A stretch of 64,000 nucleotides of DNA from Syntrophales bacterium (GTDB lineage Bacteria > Desulfobacterota > Syntrophia > Syntrophales > UBA8958), in the NCBI GenBank assembly GCA_026416455.1, contig JAOAFE010000001.1:186001-250000 (forward strand), read 5' to 3'. The notes below the pieces were generated by a model, which saw only the letters and a list, made by a program, of their open reading frames with translations, was not told the DNA's origin and made no database searches. This document shows, in pieces, positions 9,533 through 18,634 of this stretch (position 1 is the first letter of the stretch; each line of letters opens with the position of its first letter). The position numbers and the translations under genes were made by a program.

Positions 9533-11045
9533 TTTCGGCTCTCAATATAATCAACTCATTGCCAGGAGAGTGAGGGAACATCAGGTTTACTGTGAAATCG
9601 AGCCGCCTACCATAGACCTAAAGCGTGTGCAGGAGATGGCGCCGGAGGGGATTATCCTTTCCGGAGGGCCGGCCAGCATTTATGCCGAGGGAAGTCCACA
9701 AGTGGATGCCCGTATTTTTGCCCTTGATATTCCAATACTTGGCATCTGTTACGGCTTTCAATACCTTGTGCATGCCTTGAGAGGCGAAGTAGCAGCGGCG
9801 TATAAGAGAGAATACGGTTTTGCCGAACTCTCAATAAAAGAAAATTCACCACTCTTTGAAGGGGTTGCCAGACAGACAACCTGTTGGATGAGTCATGGAG
9901 ATGAGGTGAAAAAGTTGCCACCGGGATTTCGCATTACCGCCTCAACGGCCAATACGGAGATTGCGGCGGCCGAGGATGAAAAAAGGCATATCTACGGGCT
10001 TCAATTTCATCCCGAGGTGGTCCACACTCCCGAGGGCAAGAAAATGATAGCAAACTTCCTCTTTAAGATCTGCCGCGCCCGGCCGAACTGGACAATGAAG
10101 ATCTTTGCGGATAGGGCAGTGGAGGAAATCCGGAATCAGGTGGGAGATGGTAAAGTAATACTGGGATTAAGCGGTGGGGTGGATTCTTCTGTAACTGCCG
10201 TTCTCATTCACCGTGCCATAGGAGAGAGACTTACCTGCATTTTTGTAGATAATGGGCTCCTGCGCCAGGATGAGGCACAAACGGTTTGGAACGTTTACCG
10301 ACGTCATTTTCACATGAATCTTAAGTTGGTGCGGGCCGGTAAGACCTTTCTTTCCCGATTGAAAGGCGTCGAGGATCCGGAAAAGAAAAGGAAGATTATT
10401 GGGCACACGTTTATTGAGGTCTTTGAGAAGGAGGCAAAAAAAATAAATGGAGTGAAATTTTTAGGCCAGGGTACGCTTTATCCCGATGTAATTGAATCTC
10501 GCTCGGCCTTCGGTGGGCCGAGCGCTGTAATCAAATCTCACCACAATGTTGGTGGTCTGCCTAAAAAGATGAAGCTGACCCTGGTTGAGCCACTGAAACA
10601 TCTGTTTAAAGATGAAGTGAGGGCTCTGGGATTGGAGTTAGGCATTCCAGAAGAGATGGTGTGGCGTCAACCATTTCCGGGGCCTGGATTGGCAGTAAGG
10701 GTTATTGGAGAAGTCACGGAAAAGAGGCTTGCCATTCTTCGCCAGGCCGATCAGGTGTTTCTCGACGAAATTAGGGCCGCTGGTCTGTACCGGGAATTGT
10801 GGCAGTCATTTGCCGTTCTTCTGCCTATAAAAAGCGTGGGTATTATGGGAGACCAACGTACCTATGAAAATATCATCGCCCTGAGAGCAGTAAAGAGTGA
10901 AGATGCCATGACGGCTGATTGGGCTCGCCTGCCCCATGAATTGCTGGCCCGCGTATCAAATAGAATCATAAATGAAGTTCGGGGAGTAAATAGGGTGGTT
11001 TACGACATAAGTTCCAAGCCCCCCAGTACCATCGAGTGGGAATAA
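9516..11045 (+). CDS. guaA: GMP synthase (glutamine-hydrolysing)
   Basis: 509 residues, standard length. It converts XMP to GMP with glutamine as the amide donor. The class I amidotransferase domain comes first ([15 protein letters not shown]; nucleophile in [16 protein letters not shown]), then the ATP-pyrophosphatase domain with the PP-loop [11 protein letters not shown] near residue 216, and the C-terminal dimerisation domain ending in [11 protein letters not shown]. The start overlaps the end of carA by 17 bases and the stop is three bases from carB, so the three are very likely cotranscribed and partly coupled. Confidence 0.97.
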   Translation: MILIIDFGSQYNQLIARRVREHQVYCEIEPPTIDLKRVQEMAPEGIILSGGPASIYAEGSPQVDARIFALDIPILGICYGFQYLVHALRGEVAAAYKREYGFAELSIKENSPLFEGVARQTTCWMSHGDEVKKLPPGFRITASTANTEIAAAEDEKRHIYGLQFHPEVVHTPEGKKMIANFLFKICRARPNWTMKIFADRAVEEIRNQVGDGKVILGLSGGVDSSVTAVLIHRAIGERLTCIFVDNGLLRQDEAQTVWNVYRRHFHMNLKLVRAGKTFLSRLKGVEDPEKKRKIIGHTFIEVFEKEAKKINGVKFLGQGTLYPDVIESRSAFGGPSAVIKSHHNVGGLPKKMKLTLVEPLKHLFKDEVRALGLELGIPEEMVWRQPFPGPGLAVRVIGEVTEKRLAILRQADQVFLDEIRAAGLYRELWQSFAVLLPIKSVGIMGDQRTYENIIALRAVKSEDAMTADWARLPHELLARVSNRIINEVRGVNRVVYDISSKPPSTIEWE

Positions 11046-11048
11046 AAG

Positions 11049-14000
11049 ATGCCGAAAAGAAGTGATCTGAAAAAGATAATGATTATTGGTTCCGGTCCGA
11101 TCATCATCGGTCAAGCATGTGAATTCGACTATTCCGGCACTCAAGCCTGTAAAGCCTTGAAAGAAGAAGGATTTGAAGTGGTACTCATTAACTCCAATCC
11201 GGCGACCATCATGACGGATCCAGAGATGGCCGATCGAACCTACATAGAGCCGATAACACCCGAGGCAGTGGCCAAAGTAATTGCAAAAGAAAGGCCCCAT
11301 GCCCTCCTGCCCACTTTAGGAGGACAGACAGGTCTGAATACGGCAGTTTCTTTAGCTGAAGCCGGTGTTTTGGATCGGTATGGGGTGGAATTAATAGGAG
11401 CCTCTTTAGAAGCCATTAGAAAAGCGGAAGACAGGGAACAATTTCGAAAAGCGATGGAACGTATCGGACTCAAGGTCCCTAGAAGTGGTTTTGCCAGGTC
11501 CTTAAGAGAAGCCCAGAAGATATCGGAGATCATAGGTTTTCCCCTTATTGTTCGTCCCTCCTTCACTTTGGGAGGAACCGGTGGAGGGGTGGTATTCAAC
11601 CGAGAGGAGCTGGAAGTAATTGCTAAAGCTGGTCTCGATGCGAGCATCATTCATGAGATCATGTTGGAAGAATCCGTTATCGGTTGGAAGGAATACGAGT
11701 TGGAAGTGATGCGTGATCGGGCCGACAACGTAGTTATCATCTGCTCCATTGAAAATCTGGATCCTATGGGGGTTCACACGGGGGATTCGATTACCGTGGC
11801 ACCGGCCCAAACGTTGACGGATAAAGAGTATCAAGCAATGCGCGATGCGGCGATTGCTATAATGAGAGAGGTAGGCGTAGAGACGGGTGGCTCCAATGTA
11901 CAATTCGCCGTCAACCCCAGGACGGGCGAAATGGTCGTAATAGAAATGAATCCTCGTGTTTCTCGTTCGTCTGCTTTGGCTTCTAAGGCAACTGGTTTCC
12001 CCATTGCCAAGATAGCCGCCAAGCTGGCTGTGGGCTATACTCTAGATGAGATTCCTAACGATATAACCCGGGAAACGATGGCTTCCTTCGAGCCAACCAT
12101 AGATTATGTGGTGACGAAGATACCGAGATGGACGTTCGAAAAGTTTCCTGGAGCTCAAGACTATATCACGACCTCGATGAAGTCTGTGGGAGAAACGATG
12201 GCTATTGGTCGCACATTTAAGGAATCTCTTCAAAAGGCAATTAGATCACTAGAAATAGGTCGTTTTTCGCTTCTGGCCACTGTTCCTCCCACGGTTGAAG
12301 ATCGGACGCAGTTTATAAGAGAGAAAATACGCCGACCGAACTCGGAGAGGATCTTCTGGATAGCGACGGCACTGAAAGAGGGATTTACAGTAGGAGAAAT
12401 CCACGACTTATCAGGTATCGATCCGTGGTTCTTGTATCATATCGAGGAGATCGTCAGGGCAGAAGAGATTATCTCCCAACATCCAATGAAGGGGGAAGTT
12501 CTTGCCGAAGCGAAGACGTGGGGTTTTTCCGATCGGCGTCTGGCCGAGCTTTGGGGGGTAAAGGAAAACGAGATCAGAAAGTTGCGAGAAGAATATAATA
12601 TCTATCCCGTATACAAGCTCGTCGATACTTGTGCCGCTGAATTTGCCGCCTACACACCTTACTATTATTCCACCTACGAGCAGGAGAACGAGGTGGAGAC
12701 AGATCCCCACCCAAGGGTTGTAATCATCGGAGGGGGACCTAACCGTATTGGGCAAGGAATTGAATTTGATTATTGCTGTGTCCATGCCTCCTTAGCTTTG
12801 AGGGAGGAAGGGTATGTAAGCATAATGGTGAACTCCAATCCCGAGACCGTCAGTACGGACTATGACACCTCCGACCGTCTCTATTTTGAACCCCTTACCT
12901 TGGAAGATGTCCTACACGTCATAAGGCAAGAGAGGCCAATGGGCGTTATCGTTCAATTTGGTGGTCAGACTCCTTTAAATCTCGCTCGTGGACTGGCAGA
13001 GGCAGGCGTACCAATTCTTGGCACTTCACCGGACGCCATCGATCGAGCCGAGGATAGAAAAAGGTTTCAGGAAATAATCAATCGCATCGGCCTCAAACAA
13101 CCGGAAAACACGACGGCTTTGACAGTGGAGGAAGCACTGCGGGAGGCACAAAGGCTCGGATTTCCTTTAATCGTACGCCCATCTTACGTGCTTGGTGGGC
13201 GGGCGATGGAAATTGTCTATGATATGGATAGCCTCAGAAGGTACATGGAGAGGGCGGTTCAAATTTCCCCTGGTTTTCCCGTTCTTATCGATAAGTTTTT
13301 AGAAGATGCCATAGAAGTAGATGTAGATGCTATAAGCGACGGGGAGACGACGATTGTCGCCGGGATCATGGAACATATCGAACAGGCCGGTATCCATTCA
13401 GGGGACAGCGCCTGTGTTCTCCCCCCCCGTACCCTTCCTTCGGATATCGTCTCTCTCATAGAAAGGCAAACAGAAACGATTGCCTCCGAGCTTGGTGTCG
13501 TCGGTCTTATCAACATTCAATACGCTATCAAAGATGGTGAATTGTACGTTTTGGAGGTCAATCCTCGGGCTTCCAGGACGGTTCCCTTCGTGAGCAAGGC
13601 GACGGGGATACCCTTGGCGCGTCTTGCCACAAAAGTCATGTTAGGGAAGAAACTACGGGAATTGGGATTGAAGGCGCCTTTAGTGCCACGTCATATATCC
13701 GTCAAGGAAGCGGTCTTCCCCTTTTCCCGTTTTCCCGAAGTCGATATTCTTCTGGGTCCAGAGATGAGGTCAACGGGAGAAGTGATGGGCATCGATTACT
13801 CCTTTGGTCTCGCCTATGCGAAGGCCCAGCTGGCGACGGGCTTTAAATTGCCCGTTAAAGGCAACGTTTACATAAGTGTCCATGATGGAGACAAAGAGAA
13901 AATAGTACCCGTTGCTCGCGAGTTTGTGCGGCTGGGTTTCAAACTATTAGGGACGAAAGGAACGGCCCGTTTTCTCAATCAGATGGGGATCCAAGTGTTG

Positions 14001-14270
14001 CCTTTGAACAAGATTTCCGAAGGCCGACCGCATGTGGTGGATTTTATAAAGAATGGAGAAATCCAACTCATGATTAACACGAGTCGGGGTCGGAGGTCTT
14101 CTGCAGATGGTTATCAGATAAGGAGGGCGGCGATCGTATACAATATACCTTACACGACGACTATTGCCGGTGCTCATGCTATATGCGAGGCCATTTCTTC
14201 TTTGATTACGTCCGGTTGGGAGGTGTGTCCTCTGCAGGACTATTATGAGGTCGGAAAGGACAGGTCTTAG
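11049..14270 (+). CDS. carB: carbamoyl-phosphate synthase large subunit
   Basis: 1073 residues, the usual CarB size. It phosphorylates bicarbonate and carbamate using ammonia from CarA. Two homologous ATP-grasp halves are visible ([17 protein letters not shown] at the start of the first, [17 protein letters not shown] at the start of the second), each with the ELGVxGxxNIQ-type core. The C-terminal methylglyoxal-synthase-like regulatory domain (about residues 930-1073) would bind allosteric effectors. It sits directly after guaA and five bases before purF. Confidence 0.97.
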   Translation: MPKRSDLKKIMIIGSGPIIIGQACEFDYSGTQACKALKEEGFEVVLINSNPATIMTDPEMADRTYIEPITPEAVAKVIAKERPHALLPTLGGQTGLNTAVSLAEAGVLDRYGVELIGASLEAIRKAEDREQFRKAMERIGLKVPRSGFARSLREAQKISEIIGFPLIVRPSFTLGGTGGGVVFNREELEVIAKAGLDASIIHEIMLEESVIGWKEYELEVMRDRADNVVIICSIENLDPMGVHTGDSITVAPAQTLTDKEYQAMRDAAIAIMREVGVETGGSNVQFAVNPRTGEMVVIEMNPRVSRSSALASKATGFPIAKIAAKLAVGYTLDEIPNDITRETMASFEPTIDYVVTKIPRWTFEKFPGAQDYITTSMKSVGETMAIGRTFKESLQKAIRSLEIGRFSLLATVPPTVEDRTQFIREKIRRPNSERIFWIATALKEGFTVGEIHDLSGIDPWFLYHIEEIVRAEEIISQHPMKGEVLAEAKTWGFSDRRLAELWGVKENEIRKLREEYNIYPVYKLVDTCAAEFAAYTPYYYSTYEQENEVETDPHPRVVIIGGGPNRIGQGIEFDYCCVHASLALREEGYVSIMVNSNPETVSTDYDTSDRLYFEPLTLEDVLHVIRQERPMGVIVQFGGQTPLNLARGLAEAGVPILGTSPDAIDRAEDRKRFQEIINRIGLKQPENTTALTVEEALREAQRLGFPLIVRPSYVLGGRAMEIVYDMDSLRRYMERAVQISPGFPVLIDKFLEDAIEVDVDAISDGETTIVAGIMEHIEQAGIHSGDSACVLPPRTLPSDIVSLIERQTETIASELGVVGLINIQYAIKDGELYVLEVNPRASRTVPFVSKATGIPLARLATKVMLGKKLRELGLKAPLVPRHISVKEAVFPFSRFPEVDILLGPEMRSTGEVMGIDYSFGLAYAKAQLATGFKLPVKGNVYISVHDGDKEKIVPVAREFVRLGFKLLGTKGTARFLNQMGIQVLPLNKISEGRPHVVDFIKNGEIQLMINTSRGRRSSADGYQIRRAAIVYNIPYTTTIAGAHAICEAISSLITSGWEVCPLQDYYEVGKDRS

Positions 14271-14275
14271 TTTTT

Positions 14276-15676
14276 ATGGTGTATTTTGGCCATCCAAGGC
14301 ATGAATGTGGTGTCTTTGCCGTTTATGGTCATCCAGAGGCGGCTAGGGTTACCTATTTCGGCTTGTTTGCCCTCCAGCATAGGGGACAGGAAAGCGCCGG
14401 AATAGTAACCACTGACGGATGCGATGTCAGAGAGCACAAAGGTATGGGACTGGTGTCGGAGGTCTTTAAAGAGGAAGTACTCTCCAAAATGAAAGGTCAC
14501 CTGGCAATCGGTCACGTTCGCTATTCCACAACCGGCTCTTCCACGCTGGCCAATGCTCAGCCTTTTGTGGCTCATCATGGGAGAGAGTACTACGGTATTG
14601 CCCATAACGGTAACCTGGTAAATGCCTTGGAGCTGCGCCGGCATCTCGAGAAAAGAGGGTCGATTTTTCAATCGACCATGGATACGGAGATTTTTATCCA
14701 TCTTATGGCTTTACACCTGAAAGAGGGTCTGGAAGGGGCCATTATCAAATCTTTTTCCCAGGTTTCGGGGGCCTATAGCCTAGTTATGCTGACGAAGAGA
14801 GAGATAATCGCCGCCCGCGATCCCTTCGGTTTCAGGCCTCTATCTTTAGGACGCATTAACGGTGGTTGGGTGATAGCATCTGAAACCTGTGCCTTTGATT
14901 TGGTGCAAGGCGAATTTATAAGGGACATAGAACCCGGGGAAATATTAATCATCGACGAAAATGGGGTAAAGAATATAGGTTTTTTGTCTTCGCCTAGAAA
15001 GGCAATGTGTGTCTTTGAGTTGATTTATTTTTCTCGTCCCGATAGCAACGTTTTTGGCCGTAACGTTTATTCTTGTCGCAAAGAGCTGGGATTCAATCTA
15101 GCAGAAGAATACCGTCCAGATGTTGATCTTGTAATGCCCTTCCCTGATTCGGGGAATTATGCAGCTTTAGGTTTTGCCCAGCGAAGTGGCATCCCCTTTG
15201 AAATGGGCATGATAAGAAATCACTATGTGGGCAGAACTTTTATCCAACCGACCCAATCGGTGAGGGATTTTGGGGTGAGGGTAAAACTCAATCCTGTTCT
15301 ATCGCTTCTTAAGGGAAAGAGGATTGCTATCGTTGAAGATTCCATTATTAGGGGCACGACGAGTCAAAGTCGCATCAAAAATCTGAGGGAGAGGGGGATT
15401 AAGGAGATACACCTGCTTGTGAGTTGTCCTCCGACCCGCTTCCCTTGTCCATATGGTATCGATTTTTCGTCTCGAGGAGAGTTGATCGCCGCTCGGCAAG
15501 AGAGAGTGGAGGACATTGCTCGTTTCATCGGGGTCGACCACCTTTACTATCTCTCCCTTGATGGTATGGTTAAGGCTACGGGACTGAAGAAAAGCGATCT
15601 TTGTCTGGCATGCTACACGGGAGAGTATCCCATTCCCTTGGTGCAAGAATCAGACAAATTCTGTCTGGAAAGATAG
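14276..15676 (+). CDS. purF: amidophosphoribosyltransferase (Fe-S, propeptide type)
   Basis: 466 residues; first step of de novo purine synthesis, PRPP plus glutamine to phosphoribosylamine. The N-terminus has a ten-residue propeptide before Cys11 (HECGVFAVYG), as in the Bacillus-type enzyme where cleavage exposes the catalytic cysteine. The PRPP-binding signature is IAIVEDSIIRGTTS. Cysteines in MCVFEL, FPCPYG and DLCLACYTG fit the four ligands of the oxygen-labile [4Fe-4S] cluster of that type. It is the last gene of the first plus-strand run; a new promoter follows at 15701. Confidence 0.96.
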   Translation: MVYFGHPRHECGVFAVYGHPEAARVTYFGLFALQHRGQESAGIVTTDGCDVREHKGMGLVSEVFKEEVLSKMKGHLAIGHVRYSTTGSSTLANAQPFVAHHGREYYGIAHNGNLVNALELRRHLEKRGSIFQSTMDTEIFIHLMALHLKEGLEGAIIKSFSQVSGAYSLVMLTKREIIAARDPFGFRPLSLGRINGGWVIASETCAFDLVQGEFIRDIEPGEILIIDENGVKNIGFLSSPRKAMCVFELIYFSRPDSNVFGRNVYSCRKELGFNLAEEYRPDVDLVMPFPDSGNYAALGFAQRSGIPFEMGMIRNHYVGRTFIQPTQSVRDFGVRVKLNPVLSLLKGKRIAIVEDSIIRGTTSQSRIKNLRERGIKEIHLLVSCPPTRFPCPYGIDFSSRGELIAARQERVEDIARFIGVDHLYYLSLDGMVKATGLKKSDLCLACYTGEYPIPLVQESDKFCLER

Positions 15677-15700
15677 TTAATCAAGATTCCAATAATATAC

Positions 15701-15727
15701 TTGACAGGGAACAAGTCTTCCTATAAT
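15701..15727 (+). promoter_or_regulatory. sigma-70-type promoter for the kor-hdr run
   Basis: TTGACA (15701-15706) and TATAAT (15722-15727) are both exact consensus hexamers, though the spacer is 15 bases, two short of optimal. They lie in the 82-base gap between purF and the first kor gene and would separate the redox cluster from the nitrogen cluster. Confidence 0.55.
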
Positions 15728-15758
15728 CCAGCCGTAATTTTATGACCGGGAGACGAGA

Positions 15759-16043
15759 ATGAGGTTCTGGCGACGGCCCTTAGACATGCCGCCCGTTAAG
15801 TTGAGTCGGGGTGAGGTCATCATTTTGCCCGAGAGATGTAAAGGTTGTGGTTTCTGTATTGCTTATTGTCCTCGGGGTGTTCTCGCCCTCTCTGAGGAAT
15901 TTAACAAAAAGGGCTACCATCCTCCTTACGTGAAGGAGGCGGATAAATGTGTGAATTGTCATTTTTGTGAAATAATATGCCCGGAGTTCGCCATTTACTC
16001 GATAAATTTGTTTGAGAAAGAAGGAGAAAAGGCGGGTGCGTGA
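15759..16043 (+). CDS. korD: 2-oxoacid:ferredoxin oxidoreductase delta subunit (2[4Fe-4S] ferredoxin)
   Basis: 94 residues with two [4Fe-4S] motifs, CKGCGFCIAYCPRG from Cys27 and CVNCHFCEIICPE from Cys64. This is the electron-transfer subunit of four-subunit 2-oxoacid oxidoreductases. The next three genes encode the alpha, beta and gamma subunits in the order D-A-B-C known for 2-oxoglutarate:ferredoxin oxidoreductases. ATG 15759 has a GGGAGACGAGA ribosome site; ATG 15786 is an alternative. The cluster would reduce an external ferredoxin while making an acyl-CoA. Confidence 0.88.
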   Translation: MRFWRRPLDMPPVKLSRGEVIILPERCKGCGFCIAYCPRGVLALSEEFNKKGYHPPYVKEADKCVNCHFCEIICPEFAIYSINLFEKEGEKAGA

Positions 16044-17202
16044 TAAAGCAGTAGAAAAAGGCATCTATTTCATGAACGGGGATCATGCCTGCTGCGAGGG
16101 TGCCATTGCGGCGGGGTGTCGTTTTTTTGCCGGCTACCCCATTACCCCTGCGACAGAGGTGGCGGAGAGAATGTCGATACGTCTGCCCCAGGTGGGGGGA
16201 ATATATATACAAATGGAAGACGAAATTGCATCGATGGCCGCCATTTTAGGAGCCAGTTGGGGTGGAGTGAAGGCCATGACGAGTACCTCCGGACCGGGAT
16301 TTTCTCTCATGATGGAAAATATTGGTTTGGGGGTATGCACCGAGACGCCCTGTGTCATATGCAATGTCCAAAGGGCAGGTCCCAGCACAGGGCTTCCTAC
16401 TAATGTAGCACAAGGTGACATGATGCAGGCCCGATGGGGTTCTCATGGTCACTATGAGATTATTGCTCTGTCTCCCTCCAGTCCGCAAGAGATGTTCGAT
16501 ATGACTATTCTGGCGTTTAACTTAAGTGAAGAATACCGGATTCCCGTTCTTATTATGGCCGATGAAGTAGTGGGTCACATGAATGAGAGGGTGGTGATTC
16601 CGGACATAGAGGAAATAGAAATTGTGAACCGAGCCAAGCCTCATGCTCCCCCCGAGGGGTATTTGCCTTACCGACCGGGGCCCAATGGGGTGCCTATCTT
16701 ACCTAATTGTGGGGATGGTTATAGGATCCATGTAACGGGTCTTACCCACGATGAACGCGGTTATCCGGTGATGACGGCCGATGCTCAGGCCCAGATGGTG
16801 GAGCATTTGGTAAACAAAATCGTCCTGAATCGGGAAAAGATAATTAAAACGACGTCTTTTTATCTTGACGATGCGGAGGTCGTGGTCATCTCTTATGGAA
16901 TAACGTTCCGATCGGCTCGCAGTGCCGTGGAGCAAATAAGAGAAGCCGGCGTCAGGGCAGGTTTGCTCAAGCTCGATACGGTTTGGCCCTTCCCCGAAGA
17001 GTTGGTCAGGTCTCTGGCGAGGAATGTGAAAGCCCTTGTGGTAGCAGAGATAAATTTAGGCCAGATGGTAAGGGAAGTGGAAAGGTGTGCAGCGGGAAGA
17101 TGTCGTGTTCACCTCGTACCCCATCATGGCGGGGCAGTCATAAGGCCAGAACGGATAATTGAGGGAATAAGAGCCGCTTTGAAGAGGAAGAGGAACAGAT
17201 GA
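16036..17202 (+). CDS. korA: 2-oxoacid:ferredoxin oxidoreductase alpha subunit
   Basis: 388 residues from GTG 16036, which is nine bases after AGGAG and overlaps the end of korD by eight bases; the in-frame ATG at 16012 would give a longer overlap and a charged extension. The protein has the pyrimidine-binding (PYR) domain of the PFOR family, with FFAGYPITPATEVAE near residue 33 and TSTSGPGFSLM near 83, followed by the transketolase C-like domain II. Conserved KorA features favour 2-oxoglutarate as substrate, but 2-ketoisovalerate-type enzymes have the same layout, so the substrate remains inference. Confidence 0.9.
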   Translation: MRDKAVEKGIYFMNGDHACCEGAIAAGCRFFAGYPITPATEVAERMSIRLPQVGGIYIQMEDEIASMAAILGASWGGVKAMTSTSGPGFSLMMENIGLGVCTETPCVICNVQRAGPSTGLPTNVAQGDMMQARWGSHGHYEIIALSPSSPQEMFDMTILAFNLSEEYRIPVLIMADEVVGHMNERVVIPDIEEIEIVNRAKPHAPPEGYLPYRPGPNGVPILPNCGDGYRIHVTGLTHDERGYPVMTADAQAQMVEHLVNKIVLNREKIIKTTSFYLDDAEVVVISYGITFRSARSAVEQIREAGVRAGLLKLDTVWPFPEELVRSLARNVKALVVAEINLGQMVREVERCAAGRCRVHLVPHHGGAVIRPERIIEGIRAALKRKRNR

Positions 17203-18065
17203 GAGGTAAAAAAAGAGAGCTTCCAGGCCACCCTATGGACCGTTTGTTAAGGGTGGATCGCATACCCCACATTTGGTGTTCCGGTTGTGGTATCGGGACG
17301 ATCTTTGGTGGTGTACTCGCTGCCATACAGAAGTTAGACATCGATTTGAACAAGTTGGCCATGGTTTCCGGTATCGGATGCACAGGTCGAATGGCGGGTT
17401 ATATTAAGGTAGATTCATTCCACACTACCCACGGTCGGGCTATTCCCTTTGCCACGGGCCTCAAACTGGCCCGTCCGGATATCAAAGTCATCGTTGCCTC
17501 CGGTGATGGAGACCTCTTTGCCATTGGTGGTAATCATCTGATTCACGCCGCCCGCAGGAATATTGATATGACGGTCATATGTGTTAATAATCTGAATTAC
17601 GGGATGACGGGCGGTCAACAGGCTCCCAGTACGCCACTGGGGTTTAAAACGACTACTACCCCTGAAGGATCGCCAGAAGAACCTTTTAACTTTTGCTATC
17701 TGGCAGCTGCCTGTGGGGCTGTTTACGTGGCCCGGTGGACGGCTCTTCATATAAGACTCCTTACTAACTCGATTGCCGAAGCCCTGCAAAAAAAAGGATT
17801 TACTTTCATAGAGATCCTGTGTCCTTGCCCGTCCGTCTTTGGTCGCAGAAACAAGATGGGTAATGCGTTAGAAACGCTTAAATTGTATCACGATCGATCG
17901 GTTATAAAAAACGAAATAGATCCCAAGGAAGCAGGCATCGACTTGTTTGGCGAGATCGTAGTGGGTAAGTTCGTAGACCGCGAGCGTCCTACCTTCATTG
18001 ATTATTACCGGTCGATTGTATGTCATGAAACTCCGGAAGATAACGTCATCAGGATAGCAAGATGA
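17199..18065 (+). CDS. korB: 2-oxoacid:ferredoxin oxidoreductase beta subunit (TPP-binding)
   Basis: 288 residues. It binds thiamine diphosphate: GDGDLFAIGGNHLIHA followed by NNLNYGMTGGQ is the GDG-N motif that ligates Mg-TPP. N-terminal CSGCGIG and the later CPCP carry cysteines typical of the family. Start and stop overlap both neighbours by four bases (ATGA), so korA, korB and korC are translationally coupled. With the alpha subunit it decarboxylates the oxoacid and makes the CoA thioester. Confidence 0.92.
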   Translation: MRGKKRELPGHPMDRLLRVDRIPHIWCSGCGIGTIFGGVLAAIQKLDIDLNKLAMVSGIGCTGRMAGYIKVDSFHTTHGRAIPFATGLKLARPDIKVIVASGDGDLFAIGGNHLIHAARRNIDMTVICVNNLNYGMTGGQQAPSTPLGFKTTTTPEGSPEEPFNFCYLAAACGAVYVARWTALHIRLLTNSIAEALQKKGFTFIEILCPCPSVFGRRNKMGNALETLKLYHDRSVIKNEIDPKEAGIDLFGEIVVGKFVDRERPTFIDYYRSIVCHETPEDNVIRIAR

Positions 18066-18634
18066 AAAAGAGAGAACGGCGAATTTTTTTCACCGGTTTT
18101 GGTGGACAGGGTATTGTTATGGCTGGTGATATTTTGGGGAGGGCCTCTGCCATTTATGATGGGAAGCACGCCACAATGACGCAAAACTATGGACCGGAGG
18201 CCAGGGGTGGCGCTTGCTCCAGCCAGGTTATAATAAGTGATGAGGAAATATTGTATCCATATGTAGATAGGCCCGAAATCCTCATCTGCATGAGTCAGGA
18301 AGGGTACACGAAGCATGTTAAAAACCTCGTCGATGACGGTACGCTGATTTGGGATGAAGATCTCGTGCGCCCGGGTAAGGGGAATAAGTCTTGGAACATC
18401 CTGCGGGTTCCTGCCACCCGTATTGCCGAGGAGATGGGACACAAGATGATGGCCAATATCGTCATGCTCGGTTTCTTAACCGCTGTAACCGGGGTCGCTT
18501 CGGCCGATGCCGTGCGTCAAGCGATTAAGGACTCTGTGCCACCAGCCACGGTAGAGGCAAATATGAAGGCCTTTGAACGAGGTATGGAATACGGGCAGGC
18601 GGTACTCAAAAGTCGTTCTAAGGGCAACGGATGA
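18062..18634 (+). CDS. korC: 2-oxoacid:ferredoxin oxidoreductase gamma subunit
   Basis: 190 residues, typical size. The N-terminus TGFGGQGIVMAGDILGRA and the following NYGPEARGGAC are signatures of the POR gamma (CoA-handling) domain. It completes the KorDABC set. It overlaps korB by four bases and the following large flavoprotein gene by four bases, so the flavoprotein is made together with the oxidoreductase and not merely nearby. Confidence 0.93.
   Translation: MKKRERRIFFTGFGGQGIVMAGDILGRASAIYDGKHATMTQNYGPEARGGACSSQVIISDEEILYPYVDRPEILICMSQEGYTKHVKNLVDDGTLIWDEDLVRPGKGNKSWNILRVPATRIAEEMGHKMMANIVMLGFLTAVTGVASADAVRQAIKDSVPPATVEANMKAFERGMEYGQAVLKSRSKGNG

Noticed and set aside
15677-15758. Purine riboswitch near purF
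   Set aside because: The gap is downstream of purF, short, and shows only a promoter.
15759-18634. Assignment of the oxidoreductase to indolepyruvate (IorAB)
   Set aside because: Four separate subunits in D-A-B-C order fit Kor/Vor; Ior has two subunits. The paaK-ACT pair that often goes with Ior is elsewhere, on another unit.
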